Shown here: positions 54,199 through 62,832 of the stretch, piece by piece
How positions within the stretch are numbered: the stretch's first letter is position 1
Layout of the letters: every line of letters starts with the position of its first letter
Source: Meiothermus ruber DSM 1279
GTDB lineage: Bacteria > Deinococcota > Deinococci > Deinococcales > Thermaceae
Direction of reading: 5' to 3'
NCBI RefSeq assembly: GCF_000024425.1
Contig: NC_013946.1
Location: forward strand, 930,001 to 994,000
Length of the DNA stretch: 64,000 nt
Program-made: the position numbers and the translations under genes
Notes under the pieces: generated by a model
Told to the model about the DNA's origin: nothing
Databases searched by the model: none
Seen by the model: only the letters and a program-made list of their open reading frames with translations

Positions 54199-54221
54199 AA
54201 GCCTAAGCCTATCATCCTGTT

Positions 54222-55181
54222 TCAGTTTCCGAACAGGTACACCAAAGCCGGGGCCAGCCCCTGCCGCCAGGTCATCCAGTTGTGGCCGGAGGGGCGCTCG
54301 AGGTAGGCGTGGGCGTAGCCCTTATCGGCCAGCATGGCGGCAAAACGGCGGTTGGGGGCCAGCAGCCACTCGATCTGCCCGGTCTCGCAGTAAAAGCGCA
54401 AAGGCAGGGCTGGGGTGGTCTGGTACTGCTCGGTGAGCCACTCGGGGTCGGTGAAGGAGTCGCCCCCCTCGGGCGCGGCGGTCAGACAGGCCGACTGGGT
54501 GGCGATTTTCTGGAAAGTCTGGGGATGCCGCCAGCCCAGCCAGGCCGAGACCAGACCCCCCAGGCTGGCCCCCAGCAAGCCCTTTTCTGCTGTGGGGCCG
54601 TAGTGGGCCTCCACGGCTGGGATAATCTCCTCCAGCACGTGTTGTTCGTAAGCAGGGCTGAACCAGTACTCGCTACGGCGATCCTCAGGCTCGATGAACA
54701 CGATTCGCACGGGTTTGATCGCACCCTGCTCCAACAGCCCCTGGGCCACCTCGGCCAGCCTGGCGGTGCGGTAGTAGGCCACCCCATCGTGGACGAAGAG
54801 GGTGGCCTGGGCCGGCGGTTCGGGGTTGTAGACGTAGTAGCGGCGGGTGCTGCCAAAGGCCCGCGACTCCAGCCGGTGCCGGTGCACCTCTACCGCGCGC
54901 GAGGGCTGGGGTGGTGCGTTGTAGCGAAAACCGGGCAGCTCAATGGCCCTGGGATACGTCCACCAGGGGTTCTGGGCCTTGTGGGGGTTGTCGGGGTCGG
55001 GGAAGGGCTGTTGGTTTTCGTCCAGGAAGGCGTACTCCACGTAGGCCCCGGCGGGGAACTCGAGGGTCAGGGGTGCTTGGATGGGTATGGGGCGGCGGTT
55101 CCAGTCGGTAAAGTCGCCAACCAGAAACCGGGCCCCGGCGGGGGGGTGAAAAGTAACGTGGCGGTTGTGTACCTCGACCAT
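54222..55181 (-). CDS. alpha/beta-hydrolase esterase with N-terminal E-set domain (esterase D/Fes-like)
   Basis: Esterase of 319 residues without signal peptide. The N-terminal 75 residues resemble an immunoglobulin-like E-set/CBM48 module (ARFLVGDFTDWNRRPIPI). The catalytic domain has the nucleophile elbow GASLGG and the late His in RPSGHNWMTWR. Enterochelin-esterase-type proteins share this layout, but the substrate is not evident. The start is ATG 55181 with GGGAG upstream; the open frame to 55889 is a shadow of ppc. Confidence 0.87.
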   Translation of the reverse strand: MVEVHNRHVTFHPPAGARFLVGDFTDWNRRPIPIQAPLTLEFPAGAYVEYAFLDENQQPFPDPDNPHKAQNPWWTYPRAIELPGFRYNAPPQPSRAVEVHRHRLESRAFGSTRRYYVYNPEPPAQATLFVHDGVAYYRTARLAEVAQGLLEQGAIKPVRIVFIEPEDRRSEYWFSPAYEQHVLEEIIPAVEAHYGPTAEKGLLGASLGGLVSAWLGWRHPQTFQKIATQSACLTAAPEGGDSFTDPEWLTEQYQTTPALPLRFYCETGQIEWLLAPNRRFAAMLADKGYAHAYLERPSGHNWMTWRQGLAPALVYLFGN

Positions 55182-55210
55182 ACCGCTCCCATCATATGAG
55201 GGACGATAAG

Positions 55211-57889
55211 CTAGCCTGCGTTGCGCAGGCCGGCGGCGATGCCCAGCAAGGAGAGCATCAGGGCCCGCTCGAGGCCGGTGCGCTCGGGGGCCTCGGGCGG
55301 GGTGCGCCGGTAGCGCTCCAGAAGCTCGACCTGCACCAGCGAGATGGGGTCTACGTAGGGGTTGCGCAACTCGGTCTGGCGGGCCAGCACGGGGTGCTTG
55401 AAGAGCAGGGTGCTCTGAAAAGTTTCCTCCAGGATGGTTTTGGTCTGCTCGAACGAGCGGGCGATATCGGGGAAGAAACGTTCGGCCAGCTCGGGCTTGA
55501 CCAGCCGCAGGTACTCGCGGGCGATGCCCAGGTCGGCTTTGGCCAATGCGATGGCGGCGCTGTCCAGGGTGGTGGCAAAAAAGGGCCACTGCTGAAACAT
55601 CTCCTGGCGCAGCGCCAGCGGAATTTCCTGTAATCCTTCGGCCAGCCCGTACCAGCCGGGCAGCAGCAAGCGAACCTGCGTCCAGGACATCACCCATGGG
55701 ATGGCCCGCAAATCCTTGATCTCGCGCACCCGCCCCGAGCGGTAGACCGGGCGGCTGGCGATGTTGAGCGCCCCAATCTCGCGGATGGGGGTGAGCTGTT
55801 CGTAAAACTCGAAGAAGCCCGGGCGCAGCAGCAGCTCCCGGTAGACCTGGGTGGAGCGTTCGGCGGCCCGTTCCATGGCCTCGAGCCACTCGGGTTTGGG
55901 CGGCTCGGCCTGCCCGTACAGGTCGCGGGCCGAGGCCAGGGCCATGTGGTAAAGCATCTGCTCGAGGTTGCGGTAGGCCAGCTCGGGGTGGGCGTAGCGG
56001 TCGGCCAGGGCCTCGCCCTGCTCGGTCAGGCGCATCCGGCTGCCCACCGTGCCGGGTGGCAGGCTGGCGATGGCCCGCCCCGCGGTGCCCCCGCCGCGGG
56101 CGGTGGAAGTGCCCCGCCCGTGAAAGTAGTAGACCGGCACGCCGCGCTCCCTGGCGACTTTGGTGATGGCCTCCTGGGCCTGATACAGCGCCCAGTTGGC
56201 CGCCAGGAAGCCCGCGTCCTTGTTGGAGTCGGAGTAGCCGATCATGACCTCGAGGCCCCCCCGCCCCTGCACGTGGGCCCGGAAGACCGGGTTGTCCAGC
56301 AGCCGTGCCACCACCTCGGGGGCGTTTTGCAGGTCGCCCAGGGTTTCAAAGAGCGGCACCACATCGAAGGGCAGGGCCCGCCCGGGGCGGTAGAGCCCCA
56401 CCTCCCGCGCCAGCAGCATCACCTCGAGCAGGTCGCTGGGGTAATGGGTCATCGAGACCACATGCGCCCCACGGGCCTTCCACTGGCGCAGGGCCTCGAG
56501 GGCGGTTTGCAGGCTTTTGCTCTGGGGCCGGTAGCCCACCGGGGCCAGGGGCCGGGCCGTGGCCAGCTCCCGGGTTAGCAAGGCCTCCCTTTGCTGGGGA
56601 GGCAGCGCGGCGTACTGCTCGTGCACACCGCCGATTTTGAGCAGCTCGGCGGCGGCCTCGGTCAGCGCGCGCGACTCCTCGCGCAGATCCAGGCTCACCA
56701 GATCCAGGCCGAAGGCCTCGGCGTTGAGGCGGATGGGCTTCAGGCAGGCTCGAGCGATCGCCCCCAAACCAAGCTGCTCCAGGCTGCGCTCGGCTTTGCC
56801 AAGGTCGCTCACAAACTCCGCGGTGTTGTTGTAGCCGGGGCCCGGCTGCTCGCCCAGCAGCGCCCGCAGCTTGTAGCGCAGACCCATGCCAAACTGCCGG
56901 TAGGGCTCGCCTTGAAACCGCTCGGGCAAGGCCAGGCGCTTGGCGTGATCCTCCAGGGCCAGCCGCAGCTCGTGGGTGATGGTGACCCGTTCGTCGCTGA
57001 GGGATAGATCCCGGATCAGGCTGTCCACGTCCTCCACAAACCTGCGCAGGGCGGTTTCGCGGGCGTAGGCCTGGGCCCAGCCTGTCACCTCGGGCAGCAC
57101 GTTGGGGTTGCCATCCCGGTCGCCCCCAATCCAGCTACGAAACACCAGCGGGGGCGAGAGGTTGGGCCGCCGGCCATAATGGGCCTCAACGGCCCGCTCG
57201 AGCCCATCCACCAGCCGGGGAACCGCCTTCCAGAGGGTGTAGGTGATATAAAAAAGCCCCCCCTTCACCTCGTCCTCCACGCTCGGGCGGGACTTGCGCA
57301 GCTCAGAGGTGCCCCACAGCAGGGCCACCCGCGCATCAAGGACCGAGCTATCCGCAGCCGCGGTCAAGTCGTCGAGGTAGAGGCTGTCCAGCAGCTTCTC
57401 GATCTCGTTGATGTGGTGGCGCTGGGTGCGGCGGCGGGTCTCGGTGGGGTGGGCGGTAAAGGTCAGATGCAGCCGCAGCCGGGAGAGCAGATCGACGGTC
57501 TGGTCATAGCTCAGCCCCTGCTGTTTGAGCGCGCCGACCAGGGCCAGAAACGACTCCCCCCTGGGGGCCCCCGGGGTGCTGTTTTTCTCACGTTCCCGAT
57601 TGACCCGCACGCGGTGGCGCTCCTCGGCCAGGTTGACCAGGTGAAAGTAGGTCGAAAAGGCCCGGACCATGTTCTCAGCCTCGGACAGCGAGAGACCCCG
57701 CACGATCTCGAGGAGCTGCTGCCGGGCCTCGAGGGAGTAGCCCTGCCGCAGGCTTTTGGTCAGCTCGCGCACCTGTTCTTCCAGTTCGAAGATGCGCGGC
57801 CCGGAAAGTGTGCGGATGGCCTTTCCCAGAGCCCGACCCAGCACGTCTACTTCGCGTTTGAGCTGTTCGAACAGCCGTTCCTCGTTCAT
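55211..57889 (-). CDS. ppc: phosphoenolpyruvate carboxylase
   Basis: Carboxylates phosphoenolpyruvate to oxaloacetate to refill the TCA cycle. The 892 residues carry the catalytic segments [16 protein letters not shown] (His), [11 protein letters not shown] and [13 protein letters not shown], and end GLRNAG, close to the conserved NTG terminus. The ATG 57889 lies 8 bases after a TAGACT box, so the transcript seems leaderless. It is divergent from the Nudix gene, whose promoter shares the 98-base spacer. Confidence 0.97.
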   Translation of the reverse strand: MNEERLFEQLKREVDVLGRALGKAIRTLSGPRIFELEEQVRELTKSLRQGYSLEARQQLLEIVRGLSLSEAENMVRAFSTYFHLVNLAEERHRVRVNREREKNSTPGAPRGESFLALVGALKQQGLSYDQTVDLLSRLRLHLTFTAHPTETRRRTQRHHINEIEKLLDSLYLDDLTAAADSSVLDARVALLWGTSELRKSRPSVEDEVKGGLFYITYTLWKAVPRLVDGLERAVEAHYGRRPNLSPPLVFRSWIGGDRDGNPNVLPEVTGWAQAYARETALRRFVEDVDSLIRDLSLSDERVTITHELRLALEDHAKRLALPERFQGEPYRQFGMGLRYKLRALLGEQPGPGYNNTAEFVSDLGKAERSLEQLGLGAIARACLKPIRLNAEAFGLDLVSLDLREESRALTEAAAELLKIGGVHEQYAALPPQQREALLTRELATARPLAPVGYRPQSKSLQTALEALRQWKARGAHVVSMTHYPSDLLEVMLLAREVGLYRPGRALPFDVVPLFETLGDLQNAPEVVARLLDNPVFRAHVQGRGGLEVMIGYSDSNKDAGFLAANWALYQAQEAITKVARERGVPVYYFHGRGTSTARGGGTAGRAIASLPPGTVGSRMRLTEQGEALADRYAHPELAYRNLEQMLYHMALASARDLYGQAEPPKPEWLEAMERAAERSTQVYRELLLRPGFFEFYEQLTPIREIGALNIASRPVYRSGRVREIKDLRAIPWVMSWTQVRLLLPGWYGLAEGLQEIPLALRQEMFQQWPFFATTLDSAAIALAKADLGIAREYLRLVKPELAERFFPDIARSFEQTKTILEETFQSTLLFKHPVLARQTELRNPYVDPISLVQVELLERYRRTPPEAPERTGLERALMLSLLGIAAGLRNAG

Positions 57890-57897
57890 CCAGCGAT

Positions 57898-57927
57898 AGT
57901 CTAACCGGTATGGAAGCGATTCCCCAA
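57898..57927 (-). promoter_or_regulatory. leaderless promoter of ppc
   Basis: On the minus strand TTGGGG (57927-57922), 18-base spacer, TAGACT (57903-57898), then 8 bases to ATG 57889. Confidence 0.6.
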
Positions 57928-57952
57928 TATTGCTTGTCGAGGACAGTTCGAT

Positions 57953-57981
57953 TTGACGCCGGCACCGTTTGCCTTTAGCTT
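57953..57981 (+). promoter_or_regulatory. leaderless promoter of the Nudix-ribF operon
   Basis: TTGACG (57953-57958), 17-base spacer, TAGCTT (57976-57981), then 6 bases to ATG 57988. This is the clearest leaderless promoter in the window. Confidence 0.7.
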
Positions 57982-57987
57982 GATGGC

Positions 57988-58500
57988 ATGCCCGAACGGC
58001 AGTACCTGTACAAAGGCCGCATTCTTAATCTGGCCCTCGAGGGCCGTTACGAGATCGTCGAGCACGCCGACGCGGTGGCGGTGCTGGTCGAGCAAGGCGG
58101 CAAACTGCTTTTTGTGCGCCAGTACCGCCCGGCCATCGGCAGCGAGACCCTGGAGATTCCCGCGGGCCTGATTGACCCCGGCGAGACGCCCGAGGAAGCC
58201 GCCCGGCGGGAGCTGGCCGAAGAAGCCCAGCTCACCGGAAACCTCGAGTACCTGACGGGTTTTTACCTCTCGCCAGGGTTTTGCGATGAAAAGCTGCACG
58301 TTTTTCGGGCCACCCACACCCGCCCGGCCTACGCCAAGCCCGACGACGACGAGGCCATCACGGTGGAGTGGCATTTTCCGCGCCAGGTTTTGCGGGACGC
58401 GCGCGAGGGTAGGGTGCAGATCTCGGCCTCGGCGCTGGCCGGAATCCTCTTCCACCTCAGCGCGCAGGCCCTCGAGGACGAGCCCACGGCCTACGAGTAG
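57988..58500 (+). CDS. Nudix hydrolase, ADP-ribose pyrophosphatase type
   Basis: Protein of 170 residues. The Nudix box [20 protein letters not shown] fits GX5EX7REUXEEXGU except at its last positions (AQL). The preceding strand [17 protein letters not shown] is typical of ADP-ribose pyrophosphatases, which cleave ADP-ribose to AMP and ribose-5-phosphate. Cotranscribed with ribF, whose start is 3 bases after this stop; both act on adenine-dinucleotide-type compounds. Confidence 0.92.
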   Translation: MPERQYLYKGRILNLALEGRYEIVEHADAVAVLVEQGGKLLFVRQYRPAIGSETLEIPAGLIDPGETPEEAARRELAEEAQLTGNLEYLTGFYLSPGFCDEKLHVFRATHTRPAYAKPDDDEAITVEWHFPRQVLRDAREGRVQISASALAGILFHLSAQALEDEPTAYE

Positions 58501-58503
58501 CCC

Positions 58504-59391
58504 ATGCTGCTGATCAACGACCCCTCCGACGCACCCGCGGGCCCCAAGGTGGTGGCCATTGGCAGCTTCGATGGCCTGCACCTCGGGCATCAGCACCTGA
58601 TTCACCAGGCCCAGCAGGCGGCCAAGCGCCTGCATGCGCCGCTGCTGGTTTACACCTTCGACCCCCCCAGCAAGGTCTTCATGAGGGGGGAGGGCTTCCT
58701 GACCGATTTGTCGGAAAAGCTCGAGCTCTTGAGGGGCCTGGGGGTTGAGATCGCCCTGATTGTGCCCTTTACCGAGGCCTTTGCCCGGCGCAGCAAGGAC
58801 GATTTTTTGGAGGATTTGCGCACCCTCGAAGCCCGGCAGATCTATGTGGGGGCCGATTTCCGCTTTGGGCAGGGGCGGGCTGGGGGGCTGGAAGACCTCA
58901 ACACCGTGGCCCCCACCCAGATTCTTCCGCTGCTCGAGCTGGGCGGCAGCCCGGTGAAGTCGAGCCGCATCCGCGACCTGCTGCGCAGGGGCGATGTGGA
59001 CGAGGCCAGGCTCCTGCTGGGCCGGGCCTATACCGCCCGGGGCATCGTGCGCGAAGGTGATAGGCTGGGGCGACAGCTGGGCTTCCCCACCGCCAACCTC
59101 GAGGTCGCCCCACTCAAGATTCTGCCGCTGGGCGTGTTCGCGGTGCGGGTGCAGACCCCCCAGGGCCGGTTTGGCGGTATGGCTAATGTGGGCTACCGCC
59201 CCACGGTGGCGGGCCAGACCCTGCGCTTCGAGGTTCACCTATTTGGCTTTGCGGGTGACCTGTACGGCCAGGAACTCACCGTGGAGTTTCTGACCCGGCT
59301 GCGCGGGGAGATGAAATTCGAAAGCCTGGAAGCCCTCAAAGCCCAGCTCGCCCAAGACGCCGAGGCGGCCCGCCGGTTGCTGGGCATCTAG
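58504..59391 (+). CDS. ribF: bifunctional riboflavin kinase/FAD synthetase
   Basis: Makes FMN and then FAD from riboflavin. The 295-residue protein starts with the nucleotidyltransferase domain (VVAIGSFDGLHLGHQHLI, with the HxGH motif, and the SSRIRDLL segment near residue 155). The C-terminal kinase domain contains GDRLGRQLGFPTANLEV. No good ribosome site is present; coupling from the Nudix gene is likely. Its stop shares CTAG with the stop of the convergent DUF4258 gene. Confidence 0.96.
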   Translation: MLLINDPSDAPAGPKVVAIGSFDGLHLGHQHLIHQAQQAAKRLHAPLLVYTFDPPSKVFMRGEGFLTDLSEKLELLRGLGVEIALIVPFTEAFARRSKDDFLEDLRTLEARQIYVGADFRFGQGRAGGLEDLNTVAPTQILPLLELGGSPVKSSRIRDLLRRGDVDEARLLLGRAYTARGIVREGDRLGRQLGFPTANLEVAPLKILPLGVFAVRVQTPQGRFGGMANVGYRPTVAGQTLRFEVHLFGFAGDLYGQELTVEFLTRLRGEMKFESLEALKAQLAQDAEAARRLLGI

Positions 59392-59801
59392 CGGGGGATG
59401 TCCTCGGCGCTCCAGAAGCGGGGCCTGACCCAGCGCACCTCTTCGAAGGTGCCGTCGAAGCGCAGAATGGCGGCCATGCGGGCCCTCGAGTACACCTGGT
59501 GGGGCTTTTTGGGGATAAAGGCGGTGACGATATCCACCCAGCGCGGCTCCCGGTACTCCAGCACCACGTGCAGCGGCAGCTTGAGCTGCGGCGGAAAGAC
59601 CATATAACCCAGCACCAGCATGCGCTGATCTTCGGGGTAGACGGCCATCTCACGGCCCCACTCCACCGCCTGCAAGACGTCCTGTTCAATGAAACCCTCT
59701 TGCAGCATGTGCTTGGCTACATGGGGGCCCAGCCGGTAGCGGCCCTCGCGGATGTAGGGGAGGAGTTCCTCGAGCCTACGGATGCGCGGTCGTTTGATCA
59801 C
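59388..59801 (-). CDS. DUF4258-like protein, unknown function
   Basis: Small basic protein of 137 residues. The segments RLGPHVAKHMLQEGFIEQDVLQAVEWG and VFPPQLKLPLHVVLEY match the general layout of DUF4258 (an His near the start of a helix and a later beta sheet). This family is distantly related to small nuclease/toxin folds, but the function here is unknown. The start is GTG 59801 with AAAGGGGGG upstream. Two tandem terminators precede it, so it may be under attenuation or poorly expressed from upstream. Confidence 0.7.
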   Translation of the reverse strand: MIKRPRIRRLEELLPYIREGRYRLGPHVAKHMLQEGFIEQDVLQAVEWGREMAVYPEDQRMLVLGYMVFPPQLKLPLHVVLEYREPRWVDIVTAFIPKKPHQVYSRARMAAILRFDGTFEEVRWVRPRFWSAEDIPR

Positions 59802-59816
59802 GGTTCCCCCCTTTAG

Positions 59817-59846
59817 CAAAAACCCCCACGCTCGGAGGAGGTGGGG
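59817..59846 (-). terminator. terminator-like hairpin just upstream of the DUF4258 gene
   Basis: On the minus strand CCCCAC/GTGGGG with an 11-base loop, then GTTTTTG, ending 16 bases before the GTG start at 59801. It may be an attenuator rather than an end signal. Confidence 0.65.
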
Positions 59847-59861
59847 CTGGGTATGCGCCTG

Positions 59862-59889
59862 CCAAAAACCCCAACAGCACAGCGGGGTT
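59862..59889 (-). terminator. intrinsic terminator after comF
   Basis: On the minus strand AACCCC/GGGGTT with an 11-base loop followed by TTT, 14 bases after the comF stop. Confidence 0.7.
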
Positions 59890-59902
59890 CTGTCGCTTTC
59901 GA

Positions 59903-60529
59903 TTATAGAGAATACCGCGACAGATCGTGTGGGCTTTTGACCGCAATTGCCGCGCCGTAAACCTTGGCAGCCCCCGCCTCGAGCAGGGCTTTGCGCGCGC
60001 GAAGGAAAGTGGTTCCAGTGGTCACCACGTCATCCACCAGCAGCCAGAGGCCCTTGATCCGGCGGGTTGGCTGAAAGGTGGTCTCAGCGAGCTGCAGGCG
60101 CTGGTACAGGGTCTTCTGGGTTTGCGACCTGTCCCAGGCGGCGCGCTGGAGCACCCGCTGGTAGGGAACTTTCAGCGTCTGGGCCAGCGCCTGGGCCAGC
60201 AGCTCGGCCTGGTTGTAGCCCCGCTGGAGCTGGCGGTGGGGTAGGGTGGGCACCGCGGTTACACCGTCCAGCCCCCACTCGGCCTGCCGCACCCCCAGGG
60301 CCAGCAGCTCGCCCAGGTAGTGGGCCAGTTGACGCTGACCCCGGTACTTGATGGCCTTGGGCAGCCGGCTCAACCGCTTGTAGTCGCCCAGGTAGACGAA
60401 GTGGGGCAGATGGCGGGGTACGAGGGCCGCCCGGCAGCTCGAGCACAGCAAAGGCTGGCTTAAAGGTGCTCCGCAACCGGGGCAGCGGGCCCCCGTCAGC
60501 TGCTCCCACCAGCCCAGCAACGGCTTCAT
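59903..60529 (-). CDS. comF: ComF-family phosphoribosyltransferase-like protein
   Basis: Protein of 208 residues in the competence family ComF. An N-terminal zinc ribbon (CPGCGAPLSQPLLCSSC) is followed by a PRTase-like domain with LLVDDVVTTGTTF as the PRPP-binding motif. In naturally competent bacteria ComF helps take single-stranded DNA through the membrane channel. With PilF and PilD in the window it fits a competent organism. It starts 3 bases after mtnA, so they are cotranscribed. Confidence 0.93.
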   Translation of the reverse strand: MKPLLGWWEQLTGARCPGCGAPLSQPLLCSSCRAALVPRHLPHFVYLGDYKRLSRLPKAIKYRGQRQLAHYLGELLALGVRQAEWGLDGVTAVPTLPHRQLQRGYNQAELLAQALAQTLKVPYQRVLQRAAWDRSQTQKTLYQRLQLAETTFQPTRRIKGLWLLVDDVVTTGTTFLRARKALLEAGAAKVYGAAIAVKSPHDLSRYSL

Positions 60530-60532
60530 GCC

Positions 60533-61516
60533 TTACTCCACGCCCAGGGCGGCCCGCAGGGCCTCGTCGAAAGGGGGGTAGAGCACCCCCTTCTCGGTTA
60601 CGATGCCGGTAATCAGGTGATGGGGGGTCACATCGAAGCCGGGGTGGGCTGCCGGAAAGCCCTCGGGTGCGATGGGCTGGCCCCGAATCACCGTTACTTC
60701 CCTCGCCGAACGTTGCTCGATGGGGATGCTGTTGCCGTTTTCCAGCCGGGGGTCTACCGAGGAGAGCGGCAGGGCCGGGTAGAACGGAATGCCGTGGTAC
60801 CGGGCCAGAATAGCCAGGCCGTAGGTGCCGATCTTGTTGGCAAAGTCGCCGTTCAGGGCCATGCGGTCGGTGCCCAGAATGACCGCGTCCACCTGGCCCT
60901 GGCCCATCAGGTAGGCGGCCATGTTATCGGTGATGAGGGTGGCGGGCACCCCGGCTTTTTGCAGCTCGTAGGCGGTCAGGCGGGCCCCCTGCAGGTAGGG
61001 GCGGGTCTCGTCTACCCAGACGTGGGTCACCCGGCCCTGCCGATGCGCCTCGACAATGGCTCCCAGGGCAGTGCCGTAGCCCCCGGTAGCCAGCGGGCCG
61101 GTATTGCAGTGGGTGAGCACCTGGCCCCTCAGCACCTTTGCCCCATGCCGGCTGATGGCTAGCTCGGTCTCCTGCACCTCGTCCCAGATGGCCTGGGCTT
61201 CCCTGAGCGAGGCCTCGAGGCTGCCCCAGTGCGGTTTCATGCGATCCAGGGCGTAAAACAGGTTGACCGCGGTGGGGCGGCTCTGGCGCAGCAGGGCGTC
61301 GGCTTCGGCCAGGTCTTCGCCCGAGAGGTGGGCCAGCACCATTCCATAGGCCGCGGTCACCCCAATGGCCGGGGCCCCGCGCACCACCATCTCGCGGATG
61401 CCGGCGGCAATATCCCGGGCGGTTTGGCAGGGCACCCAGACCTCCTCGAAGGGCAGCCTGCGCTGATCCAGGAGCCAGAAGGTGTTGTTCTCAAAGCGAA
61501 AGGGCACTGCGCGCAT
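60533..61516 (-). CDS. mtnA: S-methyl-5-thioribose-1-phosphate isomerase
   Basis: Converts methylthioribose-1-phosphate to methylthioribulose-1-phosphate in the methionine salvage pathway. Length is 327 residues. The catalytic cysteine is in VLTHCNTGPLATGGYGTALG and the catalytic aspartate in VILGTDRMALNGDFANKIGTY. The N-terminal VRGAPAIGVTAAYG is typical. ATG 61516 follows the serine-hydrolase gene by 9 bases. No other salvage gene is present in the window. Confidence 0.96.
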   Translation of the reverse strand: MRAVPFRFENNTFWLLDQRRLPFEEVWVPCQTARDIAAGIREMVVRGAPAIGVTAAYGMVLAHLSGEDLAEADALLRQSRPTAVNLFYALDRMKPHWGSLEASLREAQAIWDEVQETELAISRHGAKVLRGQVLTHCNTGPLATGGYGTALGAIVEAHRQGRVTHVWVDETRPYLQGARLTAYELQKAGVPATLITDNMAAYLMGQGQVDAVILGTDRMALNGDFANKIGTYGLAILARYHGIPFYPALPLSSVDPRLENGNSIPIEQRSAREVTVIRGQPIAPEGFPAAHPGFDVTPHHLITGIVTEKGVLYPPFDEALRAALGVE

Positions 61517-61525
61517 GGGGTCAGT

Positions 61526-62698
61526 CTACTTCAAGCTGTTTAGCAGGCTGGTGTAGAGCAAGAAGAACTGGTTTTCGTCGAGCCGGGCCTGGGGGTTGTT
61601 CCAGGTGGCCGAGACGCAGTACTGCCTGCCATCCTTGGCGGTAAGCCAGGTGGTCAGGTTCAGGACGCCCGGCTCGGAGCCCCCTTTGTAGGCCACGCGC
61701 TGCCAGTCGGCGGGGTTGGCAAGGCCGGGGTTGAGCGACATCAGGGGTAGGGCCTGTACCCGGCCCATCAGCGCGCACAGCTCGCGGGTGCTGAAAAACC
61801 ACTCCACGTCAAGGGCCACCGGCCCCCCGGCAAACACGCTCACGTCGGGCAGGGGCAGGCGGGCCAGTTGGGGGAGCAGGGCGGCCCGCTCCGCGGGGTT
61901 GGCCCGGTAGCGCTCGAGCCACTCCCGGTTTTGCGGGTTCTTGAGCACAAAAGCCTCGCGGGTCGTCAGGAAGGGCCGGTTGCGGGGGGCGAGCTTTTCC
62001 ACCTCGGCCCGCCCGACAATGCTTATTAGTGCGTCGGTGGCGGTGTTGTCGGAGATGGAGATCATCTGGGTGGCGTACTGCTCGAGGCTCAGGGGGGTTC
62101 CGTCGGGCAGGTTTTGCAGGGTGCCGCTGGGCAGGCTTTTCCACTCCGGGCGCAGCGGCACGGTATCGCTCCAGCGGCGCTGCCCGGCTTCGATCTGCTG
62201 GCGCAGGGCTTCCAGCACGGCTAGTTTGAAGCTCGAGCCCACCGCCAGCGCGCGGTCGGCGTTCAGGCTCAGGCGCTCCTGGGGGCCTTCCAGCACCAGC
62301 ACGCTGACCTCTCCCGGTAGCTTGCGGTACTCGGCCAGGAGCTGCTCGGGGGTCAGGGCGGCCTTGGGCTGGGGCGGCCTAAAGAACAGCCCCTGGATGC
62401 GCCCCTCGCTGTCCAGCGCGATCTGTGCGGGCACCACGCCGCGCTCGAAGTTCACCCGAAAGTTGGGGCCGTCCGGCTCCACGCCCTCGTAGCGCCCCAG
62501 CCCGCCCAGCAGTTGCTGGAGAATGGCTTCCACCTGGGCCAGCGGCACCTGCTGCAAGAAGGCCGGGGCAAACCACTCGGCCCTGGCCGGGCGCTCGGTG
62601 AAGAGGCGCTCGAGAGCCGCTTTGGGGCTGAGGGGGGCCTGCGCTACCGCGAGTAGCAAACCAAACAGCAGCAGGGCCATAAAGCGAACCGGTTTCAT
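61526..62698 (-). CDS. exported serine hydrolase, class-A-beta-lactamase-like
   Basis: Protein of 390 residues with a signal peptide (MKPVRFMALLLFGLLLAVAQA). An N-terminal domain of about 120 residues precedes the hydrolase domain. The three active-site elements of the penicillin-binding/class A fold are present: SSFK (SxxK), SDN in MISISDNTA, and KGG in YKGGSEPGV (normally KTG/KSG). It could be a beta-lactamase, a DD-peptidase or another hydrolase; a Glu166-type omega-loop motif was not clearly identified, so beta-lactam hydrolysis is not assured. It precedes mtnA by 9 bases. Confidence 0.85.
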   Translation of the reverse strand: MKPVRFMALLLFGLLLAVAQAPLSPKAALERLFTERPARAEWFAPAFLQQVPLAQVEAILQQLLGGLGRYEGVEPDGPNFRVNFERGVVPAQIALDSEGRIQGLFFRPPQPKAALTPEQLLAEYRKLPGEVSVLVLEGPQERLSLNADRALAVGSSFKLAVLEALRQQIEAGQRRWSDTVPLRPEWKSLPSGTLQNLPDGTPLSLEQYATQMISISDNTATDALISIVGRAEVEKLAPRNRPFLTTREAFVLKNPQNREWLERYRANPAERAALLPQLARLPLPDVSVFAGGPVALDVEWFFSTRELCALMGRVQALPLMSLNPGLANPADWQRVAYKGGSEPGVLNLTTWLTAKDGRQYCVSATWNNPQARLDENQFFLLYTSLLNSLK

Positions 62699-62832
62699 GC
62701 CCTTACCATAGCAGGTCGGGAAGATAAAAGCCCATGAACGAAGGGCTCCCGCTCGGCTGTACCTCGCCTGGCCAGCTCCCACAGCTTAAAGGCTGACCGA
62801 TGGTTTGCTGCGCTCAAGTGCTCAAAGCCGTG

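Noticed and set aside
55182-55889. 235-residue extension of the esterase
   Set aside because: It overlaps ppc in another frame and shows Ala/Gly/Arg/Pro-rich shadow composition.
59902-59907. Perfect TATAAT on the minus strand before the DUF4258 gene
   Set aside because: It coincides with the last codons and stop of comF and has no -35 box; the tandem terminators downstream make a promoter here doubtful.
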